Origin: RUG13409 sp045616985
GTDB lineage: Bacteria > Bacillota > Clostridia > Peptostreptococcales > Anaerovoracaceae
NCBI GenBank assembly: GCA_045616985.1
Contig: JAZLHU010000042.1
Coordinates: 1-64,000, forward strand
Length of the DNA: 64,000 nucleotides
Direction: 5' to 3'
Below the pieces are notes generated by a model, which was given only the letters and a program-made list of their open reading frames with translations, was not told the DNA's origin and searched no databases. Of this stretch, positions 41,322 through 51,538 are shown piece after piece (position 1 is the first letter of the stretch; each line of letters begins with the position of its first letter). A program made the translations under genes and the position numbers.

Positions 41322-41593
41322 ATTGTATCCTCGCTGAAATCAATTCCTTCTATGTGTATGTTTATATGTCCGACTTTATTGTTTTTATGCTTTTCCAAGG
41401 CTTTTTTTATATTTTCCTGAACGTCCCACGCAATATCGGGAATTTTATATCCGTATTTAATGATCAGAAAAATATCAACATCAAATGCATCGATAGATTT
41501 AGGAATAACAACAACATCTATCGGAGAACACAGACGGGCAACACCCACCGTTGCCCGTGCAGCCATCTTTGTAAGCTTAACAATAATATCCAT
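41318..41593 (-). CDS. Asp23/Gls24 family envelope stress protein (short)
   Basis: 91 aa, shorter than typical Asp23 (about 120-170 aa). The core pattern is visible: DIIVKLTKMAARATVGVARLCSP and VDIFLIIKYGYKIPDIAWDVQENIKKALE. In Clostridia a small member of this family commonly precedes nusB. The role is unclear; Asp23 family members are membrane-associated stress proteins in staphylococci. Overlaps nusB by 4 bp. Confidence 0.8.
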   Translation of the reverse strand: MDIIVKLTKMAARATVGVARLCSPIDVVVIPKSIDAFDVDIFLIIKYGYKIPDIAWDVQENIKKALEKHKNNKVGHINIHIEGIDFSEDTI

Positions 41594-41595
41594 AA

Positions 41596-42699
41596 TTATT
41601 TAAGCGTTTGCAGATAGTCGTCTCTGTAAGCAGCATGGTCTGAATAATTACCGGAGAAATTATGCTCATTACTTCCGCTTTTTTTCACTACGAAGTAAAG
41701 ATAATCGGTGTCGGCAGGATTCAAAGCGGCTTCAATGCAGGCCTTTCCCGGACAGCAAATCGGACCCGGCGGAAGCCCCGGATTTTTATAGGTATTATAT
41801 GGACTGTCAACCTCAAGATCCTTGTAAAGAAGTCTGTTCTTGCCTTCCGGATTACCTAAAGAATACAAAACCGTAGAACAGAATTGCAGCATTTTACCTG
41901 TTGAATTTGAATTTAAACGGTTGTAAATAACGCTGCTGCAAAGAGCTCTTTCCGAATCAACAACGATCTCCCTTTCTATCAATGAAGCAATTGTCAAAGC
42001 CTCCTGAATACTTACATTGTTTTTGTCAAGGGCATTTTTCAGATCGTCTCCGAAAAGAAGATCAAACTGTCCAAGCATCTTGTTAATAATGTTTCTTGCA
42101 CTTGCCCCAACGTAAATTTCATACGTATCCGGGAAAAGAAATCCCTCAAATCTATTGGCTTTTTTGCTGACTTCGCCGGTCGGATCAGAATAAGCTTCCT
42201 TAAGCAGCGGTACAAACCAGTAATCAAACTCATCCTCTTCAAGCGATTTATAAAAATCTGTCCTTGAGCAAATCCCCTGTTCTTCCAGGCTGCCGGCTAT
42301 TTGTCGTAAAGACAAACCCTCTTTAATGGTAAATCTGACTGTTTCTCTTCTGCCGTCCTGGATCTTGTTCATAATCTCAACCATACCCATTGACGGAGAA
42401 AGTTCATATTCTCCGGCCTGGAATTTACCGTCAAGATCATTGAGCTTTGCTTTGAATTTAAATATCGCAGGATTATCGATCAATCCGGCATCAGCAAGTA
42501 AATCAGCTATCTTTTGAGTAGACGCACCCTTAGGTATTACAAAATCGATTACCTTAGTTGAAGAAGCATCTGCGCTCTTGTCGTAATTCTTAATTTTATT
42601 AAAAATCGTAAACGCAGCTATTACTGCAATTATGACTAAGGCGAGCAGTACTATAAGCACTGTTCGCCCCGTGTTTTTCTTTTTATTTTGTCTGCTCAT
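41596..42699 (-). CDS. mltG: Endolytic murein transglycosylase MltG (YceG-like)
   Basis: 367 aa with one N-terminal membrane helix (about 12-32) and an extracellular LysM-like then catalytic domain. The catalytic glutamate is in ASLIEREIV; LQFCSTVLYSLG and NTYKNPGLPPGPICCPG are family signatures. Cuts nascent glycan strands and probably sets their length. It starts immediately after efp (1-bp overlap). Confidence 0.94.
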   Translation of the reverse strand: MSRQNKKKNTGRTVLIVLLALVIIAVIAAFTIFNKIKNYDKSADASSTKVIDFVIPKGASTQKIADLLADAGLIDNPAIFKFKAKLNDLDGKFQAGEYELSPSMGMVEIMNKIQDGRRETVRFTIKEGLSLRQIAGSLEEQGICSRTDFYKSLEEDEFDYWFVPLLKEAYSDPTGEVSKKANRFEGFLFPDTYEIYVGASARNIINKMLGQFDLLFGDDLKNALDKNNVSIQEALTIASLIEREIVVDSERALCSSVIYNRLNSNSTGKMLQFCSTVLYSLGNPEGKNRLLYKDLEVDSPYNTYKNPGLPPGPICCPGKACIEAALNPADTDYLYFVVKKSGSNEHNFSGNYSDHAAYRDDYLQTLK

Positions 42700-43259
42700 T
42701 ATTTCGATCTTCCAAGGTACTCACCCGTTCTGGTGTCGACCTGGACAACTTCTCCCTCTTCAATGAAGATAGGTACCTGAATAACTGCTCCTGTTTCAAC
42801 TGTTGCGGCTTTTGTAACATTTGTGGCGGTATTGCCCTTAACGCCGGGTTCAGTTTCAATAATCTTAAGGTCAACAAAGTTCGGAGCTTCAACTATGAAA
42901 GCATTGCCTTCATAAAATCTTACCGTAGCCGTATCGTTTTCTCTTAAATACTTGATAGCATCTTCTACAAGCTCAAATGCCAGCGGAACCTGTTCATAAG
43001 ATTCAGGATCCATGAAATAATAGAGCGTACCATCGTTATACAGATACTGCATCTGTTTTGTTTCAATTACAGCCTGATCAAATTTATCGTTAGGGCTGAA
43101 AGCTTCTTCTCTTGTTGCTCCGGTAAGAATATTTCTGTACTTCGTTCTTACAAAAGCAGCTCCCTTACCCGGTTTAACGTGTTGGAAGCTGAGTACAACA
43201 TGTGGTTCTCCGTTAAGAACGAAAGTCATACCGTTTCTGAAATCGCTTGCATAAATCAT
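42699..43259 (-). CDS. efp: Elongation factor P
   Basis: 186 aa three-domain tRNA mimic that rescues ribosomes stalled at polyprolines. The loop HVKPGKGAAFVRTK carries the lysine that is modified in some species. GGAGG lies before the ATG. Lies 24 bp after a Xaa-Pro peptidase gene, a frequent Firmicute pairing. Confidence 0.98.
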   Translation of the reverse strand: MIYASDFRNGMTFVLNGEPHVVLSFQHVKPGKGAAFVRTKYRNILTGATREEAFSPNDKFDQAVIETKQMQYLYNDGTLYYFMDPESYEQVPLAFELVEDAIKYLRENDTATVRFYEGNAFIVEAPNFVDLKIIETEPGVKGNTATNVTKAATVETGAVIQVPIFIEEGEVVQVDTRTGEYLGRSK

Positions 43260-43283
43260 AAAATTTCCTCCGTTTATGTAAAA

Positions 43284-44351
43284 CTAAATTATTAACAATT
43301 CTTTAGGTGCAGTTACAAAATTGATTATACCATTTTCTGTTACCAATGCCAAGTCCTCAATGCGAACTCCGAACTCGCCCGGGAGATATATCCCGGGTTC
43401 AATTGAAACGATGGTATTCGCTTTTATTGCTTTTTCCCATGCCGGTGAATATCTTGGACTTTCATGGATTTCAAGACCGGTACCATGTCCGAGCCCATGC
43501 CCGAAATAATCTCCGTAACCTGCTTTTCCGATAATATCAGAAGCTATCTTATGTGCATCAGCGCCGATGATTCCGGATTTAATCTGATTGCAGCATGCCA
43601 TTTGTGCTTCAAGAACGATGTTATAAACATCTGCCATCTTCTGACTTGGCTTTCCGACAGCAACGGTTCTCGTCATATCAGAGCAATACCCTTTATATTT
43701 GCAGCCGTAGTCCATAAGAACAAAGCTTCCATCCTGAACATATTCATTTCCGGGAACGCCGTGCGGAAGCGAGGTTTTCGGTCCTGTTACAAGAATGGTG
43801 TCAAAGGACGTTCCCTCAGCTCCGTTTCTTCTCATAAAGTACTCAAGCTCTGCGGCAAGCTGAAGCTCTGTCATGCCCGGCTTAATTACCGTAAGCATAA
43901 AATCAAAGGCGTTGCAGGCAATTTCACAAGCCTTTTTCGTATACTCGATTTCCTCTTCGTCTTTTACCTCTCTTAAGGATTCAACAAGCTCTTCAACGGG
44001 CTTAAACTCTTTACCGGAAACCGTTGAAAAATCAAGATAATCCGTAAGCGGAAGATAGTTTTTTTCAATACCTATCACTTTTTCGGGCTGTTCTTTGATA
44101 AAATCGATGGTTTTGTAGGAATTGCTTGTTTCTACATATGTAAGCCAATCGGATAAAGCAGATGCCATTTCACGATACCTGAAATCGGTAATTACGTATG
44201 CCTTTGTTTTTGTAATGTATAATGCAAGGTCATCACCCTTTGTACCGGTAAAATATGCAACATTGGGAACGTTATTAATGTAAAAAGCTTCAATTCCGGC
44301 TTCATTCATTAACGGTTTTAATTTTTGAATTCTGTCAAAATACTTATTCAA
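43284..44351 (-). CDS. pepP: Xaa-Pro aminopeptidase (M24 family)
   Basis: 355 aa with a creatinase-like N-terminal domain and a pita-bread catalytic domain. Metal ligands lie in DYGCKYKGYCSDMTRT, GHGLGHGTGLEIHESP and the final SIEPGIYLPGEFGVRIED. Removes N-terminal residues before proline in the cytoplasm. It overlaps ylbF by 8 bp. Confidence 0.93.
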   Translation of the reverse strand: MNKYFDRIQKLKPLMNEAGIEAFYINNVPNVAYFTGTKGDDLALYITKTKAYVITDFRYREMASALSDWLTYVETSNSYKTIDFIKEQPEKVIGIEKNYLPLTDYLDFSTVSGKEFKPVEELVESLREVKDEEEIEYTKKACEIACNAFDFMLTVIKPGMTELQLAAELEYFMRRNGAEGTSFDTILVTGPKTSLPHGVPGNEYVQDGSFVLMDYGCKYKGYCSDMTRTVAVGKPSQKMADVYNIVLEAQMACCNQIKSGIIGADAHKIASDIIGKAGYGDYFGHGLGHGTGLEIHESPRYSPAWEKAIKANTIVSIEPGIYLPGEFGVRIEDLALVTENGIINFVTAPKELLII

Positions 44352-44676
44352 AGTTAAGCGCCTCCCCTAAAATACCATATAATTCACTTACGATCTGGGA
44401 TAAAACCATTTGTTTTTGGAGATACTCTCCCGCTAAAGGATCGGATAAAACAATGGAGTACATTTGCTGAAACTGATTCATTGCATCTGCATCAAGTTCT
44501 TCTCCGGTCATTTGTTTTGTTTGCATTTCAATGCTCTTCTTTTGAAAATCTTCGATCATCTTTGCCAAATCCGGATTGGCATCGATTTTTTTCTTAGCCT
44601 CTGCATAATCCTTAAACTGGTCAGTTTCTTTTAAAGATCTTGCAAGCTCGTGAGCGATATCATATACATTCTGCAT
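44344..44676 (-). CDS. YlbF/YmcA family RNase Y-complex-like regulator
   Basis: 110 aa, all-helical (ANPDLAKMIEDFQKKSIEMQ, then the C-terminal YLQKQMVLSQIVSELYGILG). In B. subtilis YlbF, YmcA and YaaT form a complex that steers RNase Y. Here it is co-encoded with ribonuclease J, which fits RNA turnover. Only the family is clear. Confidence 0.85.
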   Translation of the reverse strand: MQNVYDIAHELARSLKETDQFKDYAEAKKKIDANPDLAKMIEDFQKKSIEMQTKQMTGEELDADAMNQFQQMYSIVLSDPLAGEYLQKQMVLSQIVSELYGILGEALNFE

Positions 44677-44677
44677 A

Positions 44678-46402
44678 TTAAACCTCCATAAAAACCGGTA
44701 CGATAACAGGATCTCTGTTAATCTTCTGATAAATGTATTTCTTTAACGTATCTACGATCAATTTTTCGATCTGAGCCCTGTTTTTTCGTGCCTTTATGGC
44801 ATCAGAGGCGGTTTTTTTAAGCATTTTTTCTGCATCTTCCAGTATAGCACCGTACTCTTTTACAAAAATCAGACCTTTTGTTTTAATTTCCGGACCATTT
44901 AAAAGCTTGTTTGTTTTCTTATCAAACAGAGCAGAAACAACAACAACTCCGGATGTTGACAGAATTTTTCTTTCGTACAAAACAACAGCACCAACATCTC
45001 CTACTCCAAGACCATCAACAAGCACGTCAACAGCCGGAACAGCCTCCTGCGACACCTTGGCTCTGTCTTTTGTTATCTCTATAATGTTGCCGTTTGATGC
45101 AAAAATTATATTTTTTGATGAAATGCCAAGGCTCTGAGCAATATTGGCATGGCAGATAAGATGCCTGATCTCACCGTGAACAGGCATAAAGAATTTCGGC
45201 TTTACAAGAGTCAGCATAAGTTTCAGGTCTTCCTCGCAGGCATGACCTGAAACATGCGTTGCAGCAATATCACTGTAAATAACATCTGCTCCTTTGGACA
45301 TAAGAGTATTAACTATGTTATAAACATCCTTTTCATTACCCGGGATCGGTGAAGAGGAAAGCACGACCACATCACCCTTTTTGACGGTAACAAACTTATG
45401 ATCCCCTGTTGCTATTCTGAACAGCGCGCTCATAGGCTCGCCCTGACTTCCGGTACTTAAAATTACTATTTTCGAATCGTCAAACTGCTTTACCTGCTTG
45501 AGTGAAACAAGGATATTGTCGGGAACATCAATGTAACCAAGCTCCTTTGCGATATTAATTGTATTTTCCATTGATTTGCCGGAAACAGCTATTTTCCGTC
45601 CGTGTGCAGCAGCAAGGTCGATCACCTTTTGAATTCTGTGGACATTACTTGAAAACGTTGCGATTATAATTCTGTTTTTTGTCTGAGCAAAAATCGAACT
45701 CAGCGAATCTCCGACAACTGCCTCTGAAGGTGTATATCCCTTTTTAACTGCATTGGTACTGTCAGAAAGCAATAATAGGACACCTTCATCGCCCATTTTT
45801 GCAATTTTACCTATATCAATCGGTTCTCCGTCAACAGGAGTAAAATCGAATTTAAAATCTCCGGTATGAAATACCTTCCCCAAAGGAGTATCAATACAAA
45901 GCGCAAAGGTATCGGCAACAGAGTGAGTGGTATGTATCGGCGTAACAGTAAAGCAACCGAGTTTTATCGTATCGTCTGCCTCTATTTCTACCAGTTTCGC
46001 ATTGCTGATATTATGTTCCTTCAATCTGTGTCTGATAAATCCTATTGTCAGCTTTGAACCGTAAATCGGAACGTTGAGCTGCTTGAGGAGATACGGAACT
46101 CCGCCTATATGATCTTCATGGGCATGAGTTATTATCACGCCTTTGATTTTTCTTCCGTTTTCAGCCAAATATGTGAAATCGGGAATAACGGCATCTATGC
46201 CGTATTGCTCGGAATTAGGAAACATCATACCGCAATCAATTGCAATAATATCTTCTCCGTATTCCAGAAGCGTCATATTCTTTCCTATTTCATGAAGACC
46301 GCCCAGAGGAATTACTTTAAGCTTTTTCTGCCTTTTTCTGTTTGCATAACGATTACTGTTATTCTGCCTTGTGTTTACTTTTTTTAAATCTTTTACAGCC
46401 AT
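44678..46402 (-). CDS. rnj: Ribonuclease J
   Basis: 574 aa metallo-beta-lactamase/beta-CASP nuclease with both endo- and 5'-exonuclease activity in the family. Motifs: ITHAHEDHIGGVPYLL (zinc site), HTGDFKFDFTPVDG, LLLSDSTNA, and the beta-CASP PVHGEIRHL with a C-terminal dimerisation domain. Length is typical. It begins with a basic, Asn-rich tail. Placed between ylbF and leuS. Confidence 0.96.
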   Translation of the reverse strand: MAVKDLKKVNTRQNNSNRYANRKRQKKLKVIPLGGLHEIGKNMTLLEYGEDIIAIDCGMMFPNSEQYGIDAVIPDFTYLAENGRKIKGVIITHAHEDHIGGVPYLLKQLNVPIYGSKLTIGFIRHRLKEHNISNAKLVEIEADDTIKLGCFTVTPIHTTHSVADTFALCIDTPLGKVFHTGDFKFDFTPVDGEPIDIGKIAKMGDEGVLLLLSDSTNAVKKGYTPSEAVVGDSLSSIFAQTKNRIIIATFSSNVHRIQKVIDLAAAHGRKIAVSGKSMENTINIAKELGYIDVPDNILVSLKQVKQFDDSKIVILSTGSQGEPMSALFRIATGDHKFVTVKKGDVVVLSSSPIPGNEKDVYNIVNTLMSKGADVIYSDIAATHVSGHACEEDLKLMLTLVKPKFFMPVHGEIRHLICHANIAQSLGISSKNIIFASNGNIIEITKDRAKVSQEAVPAVDVLVDGLGVGDVGAVVLYERKILSTSGVVVVSALFDKKTNKLLNGPEIKTKGLIFVKEYGAILEDAEKMLKKTASDAIKARKNRAQIEKLIVDTLKKYIYQKINRDPVIVPVFMEV

Positions 46403-46405
46403 ATA

Positions 46406-48877
46406 TCAATCCTTTACTACAATGTTCAGAAGCTTTCCGGGAACAGCTATCACTTTAACAACATCTTTTCCTGCAACAAGAGCCCGGACCTTTTCTTCAG
46501 CCATACAAAGCTTTTCCATTTCATCCCTGCCGAGTCCTGTCGGAATGTCAAGCTTTTCTCTGACCTTTCCGTTTAATTGAACAACGATTTCAACTGTATC
46601 CTTAACAAGAGCCGACTCATCATATTTGGGCCATGCTTCATGGTATAAAGTATCGGCATTTCCGAGTCCCTCCCACATTTCTTCGCAAATATGCGGAACA
46701 AAAGGAGAAAGCATCAGAATAAGCTTTTCTGTAGCATCTCTTAAAAGTCCGATGTTAACATTCTCAAGCTCTTTATATCTGTAAAGCTCGTTAACAAGCT
46801 CCATCAGAGCCGCAATGGCAGTATTAAAGTTAAATCTGCTGCTTACATCCTCGCTGACACGTTTGATTGTGTTGTTTAATATATAAGCAAGCTGTTTATC
46901 ATCCTTGCCTTCGATCGTGTAAGCTGCAGGTATGCCCTTTGTAAGAGAAGACATCTGATAAACCAGTCTGTATACTCTGTTAAGGAATTTATAGGATCCC
47001 TCAACACCTGTATCAGACCATTCAAGCTCTTTTTCAGGAGGCGCAGCAAAGAGTATAAATAATCTTGCCGTATCAGCACCGTACTTTTCTATAATTTCTT
47101 CAGGGCTCACAACATTACCGACAGATTTACTCATTTTGCTTCCGTCCTTTAATACCATGCCTTGAGTAAGAAGGTTCTTAAATGGTTCGTCAACGTTTAC
47201 AAGTCCCAAATCATAAAGGACCTTAGTAAAGAATCTTGAATACAGAAGATGCAGGATAGCGTGTTCAACACCACCGATGTATTGATCAACATCCATCCAA
47301 TATGCTGCCTTTTTTGGATCAAATGCAGCCTTATCATTTTTTGCATCTGTATATCTCAGGAAATACCAGGATGAATCAAGGAACGTATCCATTGTATCAA
47401 CCTCTCTCTTAGCAGCTTTTCCGCAGCAAGGACATTTAGTATCAATAAAGGTCTTCGAGGTTGCAATCGGAGATTCTCCCTTCCCTGTAAACTCAACATC
47501 TGTCGGAAGCAAAACAGGGAGATTCTCTTCCTTTTCAGGCACCCATCCGCAATCAGGGCAATGCACCATGGGAATCGGTGTACCCCAATAACGCTGACGT
47601 GAAATAAGCCAGTCTCTTAATTTAAAGTTTGTTGTCTTTTTGCCAACACCTTTTTTAACAAAGCTATCACCAATTACTTGAATAGCTTTAATGTTATTAA
47701 GTCCGTTGTATTCTCCGGAATTAATCATAACGCCTTCTGCAGCAACAGCTTCAGCAAGGTTGTTGTAATCGATATCACCGCCGCAATCAACAACAGGAAT
47801 AATCGGAAGACCGAATTTTTTTGCAAAGTCAAAGTCTCTCTGGTCATGTGCGGGTACGCCCATAACAATACCTGTTCCGTAACCCATAAGAACATAATCT
47901 GCAAGATAAAGCGGAATCTCTTTTCCGTTTGCCGGATTTATTACATATCTGCCGGTAAATACGCCCGTCTTTTCCTTTGCAGTTGAAGTTCGTTCAATGT
48001 CAGACTGTTTCTTTGCAGCTTCAATGTACTCCCTGCATTCCTTCTCTGTCTGAGAACCTTTAATAAGCTCTTCTACATAAGGATGCTCAGGAGAGATTAC
48101 CATAAAGCTTACACCGTATATTGTATCCACACGTGTTGTGAATACTGTCATGGGAAGATTTCCGTCTTTAAGCTGATATGTTACTTCGTAACCGGTGGAC
48201 TTACCGATCCAGTTGCGCTGCATTGTCTTAACCTTTTCAGGCCAACCTTCAAGCTTGTCTATATCAGTTAAAAGCCTGTCTGCATAATCGGTAATCTTTA
48301 AATACCACTGAGAAAGATTTTTCTTTGTTACATCTGATTTGCAGCGTTCGCATTTCCCGTCAATAACCTGTTCGTTAGCAAGAACCGTTGCACAGGACGG
48401 GCACCAGTTAACGGGGTTTTCTTTCTTGTAGGCAAGACCCTTTTTATAGAACCGGATAAAGATCCATTGCATCCATTTGTAGTAATCCTCTTTATAGGTA
48501 CAAGCTTCCCTGTCCCAATCATAGGAAAAACCAAGCTGCTTAAGCTGATTTTCCATTTCCGCAATGTTTGAAGAGGTCCATACCGCCGGATGAGAACCAT
48601 TCTTGATTGCAGCGTTTTCAGCCGGAAGCCCAAAGGAGTCAAATCCGATCGGATGAAGAACGTTGTAACCATTCATTGTCTTAAACCTTGCTACAACATC
48701 ACCGATTGAATAATTTCTGACATGACCCATATGCAGCTTACCGCTCGGATACGGAAACATTTCCAGACAATAATACTTCTTTTTGTATTCATCCTCCGTC
48801 ACATGAAAAAGATCCTTCTCGGCCCACACATTTTGCCATTTGTTTTCTATTGATTTAAAATCATACAATTCTTTCAT
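46406..48877 (-). CDS. leuS: Leucyl-tRNA synthetase
   Basis: 823 aa bacterial type. Class I HIGH motif in PSGKLHMGHVRNYSIGD, editing CP1 domain with FTTRVDTIYGVSF, zinc-like CPDCGW, and KMSKS in DGSKMSKSVGN. Only 15 bp separate it from rsfS, so there is no room for a T-box leader. A tRNA-Leu gene is encoded elsewhere in the window. Confidence 0.98.
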   Translation of the reverse strand: MKELYDFKSIENKWQNVWAEKDLFHVTEDEYKKKYYCLEMFPYPSGKLHMGHVRNYSIGDVVARFKTMNGYNVLHPIGFDSFGLPAENAAIKNGSHPAVWTSSNIAEMENQLKQLGFSYDWDREACTYKEDYYKWMQWIFIRFYKKGLAYKKENPVNWCPSCATVLANEQVIDGKCERCKSDVTKKNLSQWYLKITDYADRLLTDIDKLEGWPEKVKTMQRNWIGKSTGYEVTYQLKDGNLPMTVFTTRVDTIYGVSFMVISPEHPYVEELIKGSQTEKECREYIEAAKKQSDIERTSTAKEKTGVFTGRYVINPANGKEIPLYLADYVLMGYGTGIVMGVPAHDQRDFDFAKKFGLPIIPVVDCGGDIDYNNLAEAVAAEGVMINSGEYNGLNNIKAIQVIGDSFVKKGVGKKTTNFKLRDWLISRQRYWGTPIPMVHCPDCGWVPEKEENLPVLLPTDVEFTGKGESPIATSKTFIDTKCPCCGKAAKREVDTMDTFLDSSWYFLRYTDAKNDKAAFDPKKAAYWMDVDQYIGGVEHAILHLLYSRFFTKVLYDLGLVNVDEPFKNLLTQGMVLKDGSKMSKSVGNVVSPEEIIEKYGADTARLFILFAAPPEKELEWSDTGVEGSYKFLNRVYRLVYQMSSLTKGIPAAYTIEGKDDKQLAYILNNTIKRVSEDVSSRFNFNTAIAALMELVNELYRYKELENVNIGLLRDATEKLILMLSPFVPHICEEMWEGLGNADTLYHEAWPKYDESALVKDTVEIVVQLNGKVREKLDIPTGLGRDEMEKLCMAEEKVRALVAGKDVVKVIAVPGKLLNIVVKD

Positions 48878-48892
48878 ATTTTATCCCTTTCA

Positions 48893-49246
48893 CTAATCAG
48901 CATCCGGTGTAAATTCAACAAAACTGCAATCGCCCCAAACCTTTTCTATTTGATATCGTTCTCTTTGTTCAGGCGAAAAAATATTTACGATAATATCACC
49001 GTAATCCATAAGAATCCATCCGGAATCGCCCTTACCTTCTATATGCTTAACAAGAAGACCTTCCTCTGCAAGCTTATCCTCGAGGATATCCTTTACAGAA
49101 TCCATCTGTCTTTTGCTGCCGGCTGTGCATAAAAGGAAATAATCCGCAAAGCCGGATTTAACAGAAATATCTATAATAGATATATCCTTTGCCCTGTTGC
49201 TGTCTAAAACCTGTGCAGCAAATAATGTCAATTCTTTATTATTCAT
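48893..49246 (-). CDS. rsfS: Ribosome silencing factor RsfS
   Basis: About 117 aa. Binds L14 and blocks subunit joining in starvation. Core motif YFLLCTAGSKRQMDSVKDI and ILMDYGDIIVNIFSPEQRERYQIEKVW are diagnostic. ATG 49246 is preceded by AAGGAG; a longer in-frame start at 49309 lies inside yqeK. The start overlaps the yqeK stop (ATGAATAA). Confidence 0.95.
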   Translation of the reverse strand: MNNKELTLFAAQVLDSNRAKDISIIDISVKSGFADYFLLCTAGSKRQMDSVKDILEDKLAEEGLLVKHIEGKGDSGWILMDYGDIIVNIFSPEQRERYQIEKVWGDCSFVEFTPDAD

Positions 49247-49769
49247 GTTTCTCCTTTTTTCTGATCTCTTCTTTAAGCCATTCAATACATTCAAGAGAAG
49301 TCTCTTCATACTCTCTTCCTGAACGCTCTACAACATCTTTGCTCTCAAGCATCATCTCCAAGAATACCGGATTGATATCATCGTCTTCATTAAGACGTCT
49401 TCTGAAATATTCTACGCTCGGATAATCTCTTGCAGGTTCAGTAAGATCAGCACATTTTATAACCCTTTCCAGAATACTCATATTGGCTCTGCCGACCGTA
49501 TGATACTTTATGGCATTGAGAATATCCTCGTCGTCAACGCCAAATTTTTCTTTAATCAATTTTGCAGCTGCCGGACCATGCTGCAGCGCACCTTCACCCT
49601 TACAGGCATCGTGGAAAACTGCCGCAATTCTTGCTTTATCAATATCTGCCCCGAATTTCTCTGCATATCCGACTGCTGTTTCAACAACACCTAAGGTATG
49701 TTCATATCTGTGCTGACCGACATTTTCCTTTACATACTTATGCAATTTTTCGAATAAGTCTTCGTACAT
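49239..49769 (-). CDS. yqeK: YqeK-type HD-domain hydrolase
   Basis: 176 aa. The HD motif is spread over QHRYEHTLGVVETA, VFHDACKG and KYHTVGR. Homologues are Ap4A hydrolases that control dinucleoside polyphosphate levels. The usual neighbour nadD is missing; here the gene follows aspS directly and overlaps rsfS. Family call is firm. Confidence 0.92.
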   Translation of the reverse strand: MYEDLFEKLHKYVKENVGQHRYEHTLGVVETAVGYAEKFGADIDKARIAAVFHDACKGEGALQHGPAAAKLIKEKFGVDDEDILNAIKYHTVGRANMSILERVIKCADLTEPARDYPSVEYFRRRLNEDDDINPVFLEMMLESKDVVERSGREYEETSLECIEWLKEEIRKKEKHE

Positions 49770-51538
49770 TAAACTGTTGTCTTAATTGATAATTCTTCTT
49801 GCTGCTGATCTGAAACAATTGTAGGAGCTTCAGACATTACACACTGTGCATTCTGATTCTTCGGAAATGCAATAACCTGTCTGATATCATCTGTTCCCAC
49901 AAGCAGCATGCAAAGTCTGTCAAGACCGAATGCAAGTCCGCCGTGAGGCGGAGCACCATACTTAAATGCATCAATAAAGAATCCGAATCTGGTTTTGATC
50001 TCATCTTCTGAAAGCTGCAGGACCTCGAATATCTTCTTCTGCAGACCGCTGTCGTGAATTCTTATAGAGCCGCCGCCCGCCTCATAGCCATTGATAACGA
50101 TATCGTAGGCATCAGCATAAACCTTATCAAGCTCGCCGCTTTCAATATAACGAATATGTTCCTTCTTCGGTGATGTAAACGGATGGTGCATTGCCATGTA
50201 TCTGTTTTCTTCATCAGACCACTCAAACATCGGAAAATCAACAACCCACAGAAGTTTAAACTCGTTTGGATCCAGCATTCCCATTTTACCTGCAAGGTCT
50301 CTCCTGAGAAAACCAAGGGAAGCCCAGACGACATCCTTTTTACCGGAAACGATAAGTATTAAATCGCCAACCTCAGCACTAAATTTTTCGCAAATCTTTG
50401 AAAGTCCTTCCTGATCAAAGAACTTGTTGACAGAGGACTTGATTTCATCCTCTTCTTTTCTTATCCAGACAAGTCCTTTTGCTCCGTAAGCTTTAATTGC
50501 TTCAGTCATCTTATCAATATCTTTTCTGGAGAACTTATCCGAACATCCGTTCATATTGATGCCCATAACTTTTCCGCCATCCTTTAAAGCATTTGTAAAT
50601 ACTTCAAAGCCGGAATCTTTTACTGTATCAGCAATATCAACAAGCTCAAATCCTATACGAAGATCCGGCTTATCGGAACCATATCTGTTCATTGCTTCAT
50701 CCCAGGACATTCTCGGAAGCGGAAGCTGCAGATCTATACCCTTCATTTCTTTAAAAAGCTTCTTTAAGAATCGTTCCTGAACGGCAATAATGTCATCCTG
50801 ATCAACAAAGGACATTTCAAGGTCTATCTGCGTAAATTCCGGCTGACGATCAGCTCTGAGGTCTTCGTCTCTGTAGCACTTTGCAATCTGTATATAACGA
50901 TCCGTTCCGCCTATCATAAGAAGCTGCTTAAACTGCTGAGGACTCTGCGGAAGTGCATAAAATTTTCCGGGATTAACCCTTGATGGAACAAGATAGTCCC
51001 TTGCCCCTTCAGGTGTAGGTTTTGCAAGCACAGGGGTTTCCACTTCAGTAAATCCGTTTTCGTAATAGAAATCGCGAATCACATGATACATCTTGCTTCT
51101 GAACTGCAGTGTTTTTTGCATAACAGGTTTACGAAGGTCAAGATATCTGTATTTAAGCCTTAATTCTCCTGAAACATTATCATCATCCTTAATATAGATC
51201 GGAGGTGTATCAGATTCAGAATAAATACTTATTTCACTTGCAAGTATTTCAATATATCCTGTTTCGATTTCATTGTTTTTGTTTTCCCTTTCACGTACAA
51301 CACCTGTAATTCCGACTGCAAATTCAGAACGAAGCGTCTCTGCCTTCTCAATCGCCTCGCCTGGTGTTCCGTCTCCAAATACGACCTGAACAATACCGCT
51401 GCGATCTCTGATGTCCGCAAAAATTAAAGAGCCCAGTCTTCTGTTTTTTGCAACCCATCCGTTAACGGTAACCGTTTCACCGATATTTTCCTCTCTTAAT
51501 GTTCCGCAATAATGCGTTCTTTTTAAAAGCTTATCCAT
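49769..51538 (-). CDS. aspS: Aspartyl-tRNA synthetase
   Basis: 589 aa bacterial type with N-terminal OB fold (VTVNGWVAKNRRLGSLIFADIRDRSG), class II core with YCYRDEDLRADRQPEFTQID-like motif 2 at ~residue 216, a GAD insertion and motif 3 GLAFGLDRL. ATG overlaps the hisS stop by one base. Not distinguishable from the non-discriminating Asp/Asn form by eye. Confidence 0.97.
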   Translation of the reverse strand: MDKLLKRTHYCGTLREENIGETVTVNGWVAKNRRLGSLIFADIRDRSGIVQVVFGDGTPGEAIEKAETLRSEFAVGITGVVRERENKNNEIETGYIEILASEISIYSESDTPPIYIKDDDNVSGELRLKYRYLDLRKPVMQKTLQFRSKMYHVIRDFYYENGFTEVETPVLAKPTPEGARDYLVPSRVNPGKFYALPQSPQQFKQLLMIGGTDRYIQIAKCYRDEDLRADRQPEFTQIDLEMSFVDQDDIIAVQERFLKKLFKEMKGIDLQLPLPRMSWDEAMNRYGSDKPDLRIGFELVDIADTVKDSGFEVFTNALKDGGKVMGINMNGCSDKFSRKDIDKMTEAIKAYGAKGLVWIRKEEDEIKSSVNKFFDQEGLSKICEKFSAEVGDLILIVSGKKDVVWASLGFLRRDLAGKMGMLDPNEFKLLWVVDFPMFEWSDEENRYMAMHHPFTSPKKEHIRYIESGELDKVYADAYDIVINGYEAGGGSIRIHDSGLQKKIFEVLQLSEDEIKTRFGFFIDAFKYGAPPHGGLAFGLDRLCMLLVGTDDIRQVIAFPKNQNAQCVMSEAPTIVSDQQQEELSIKTTV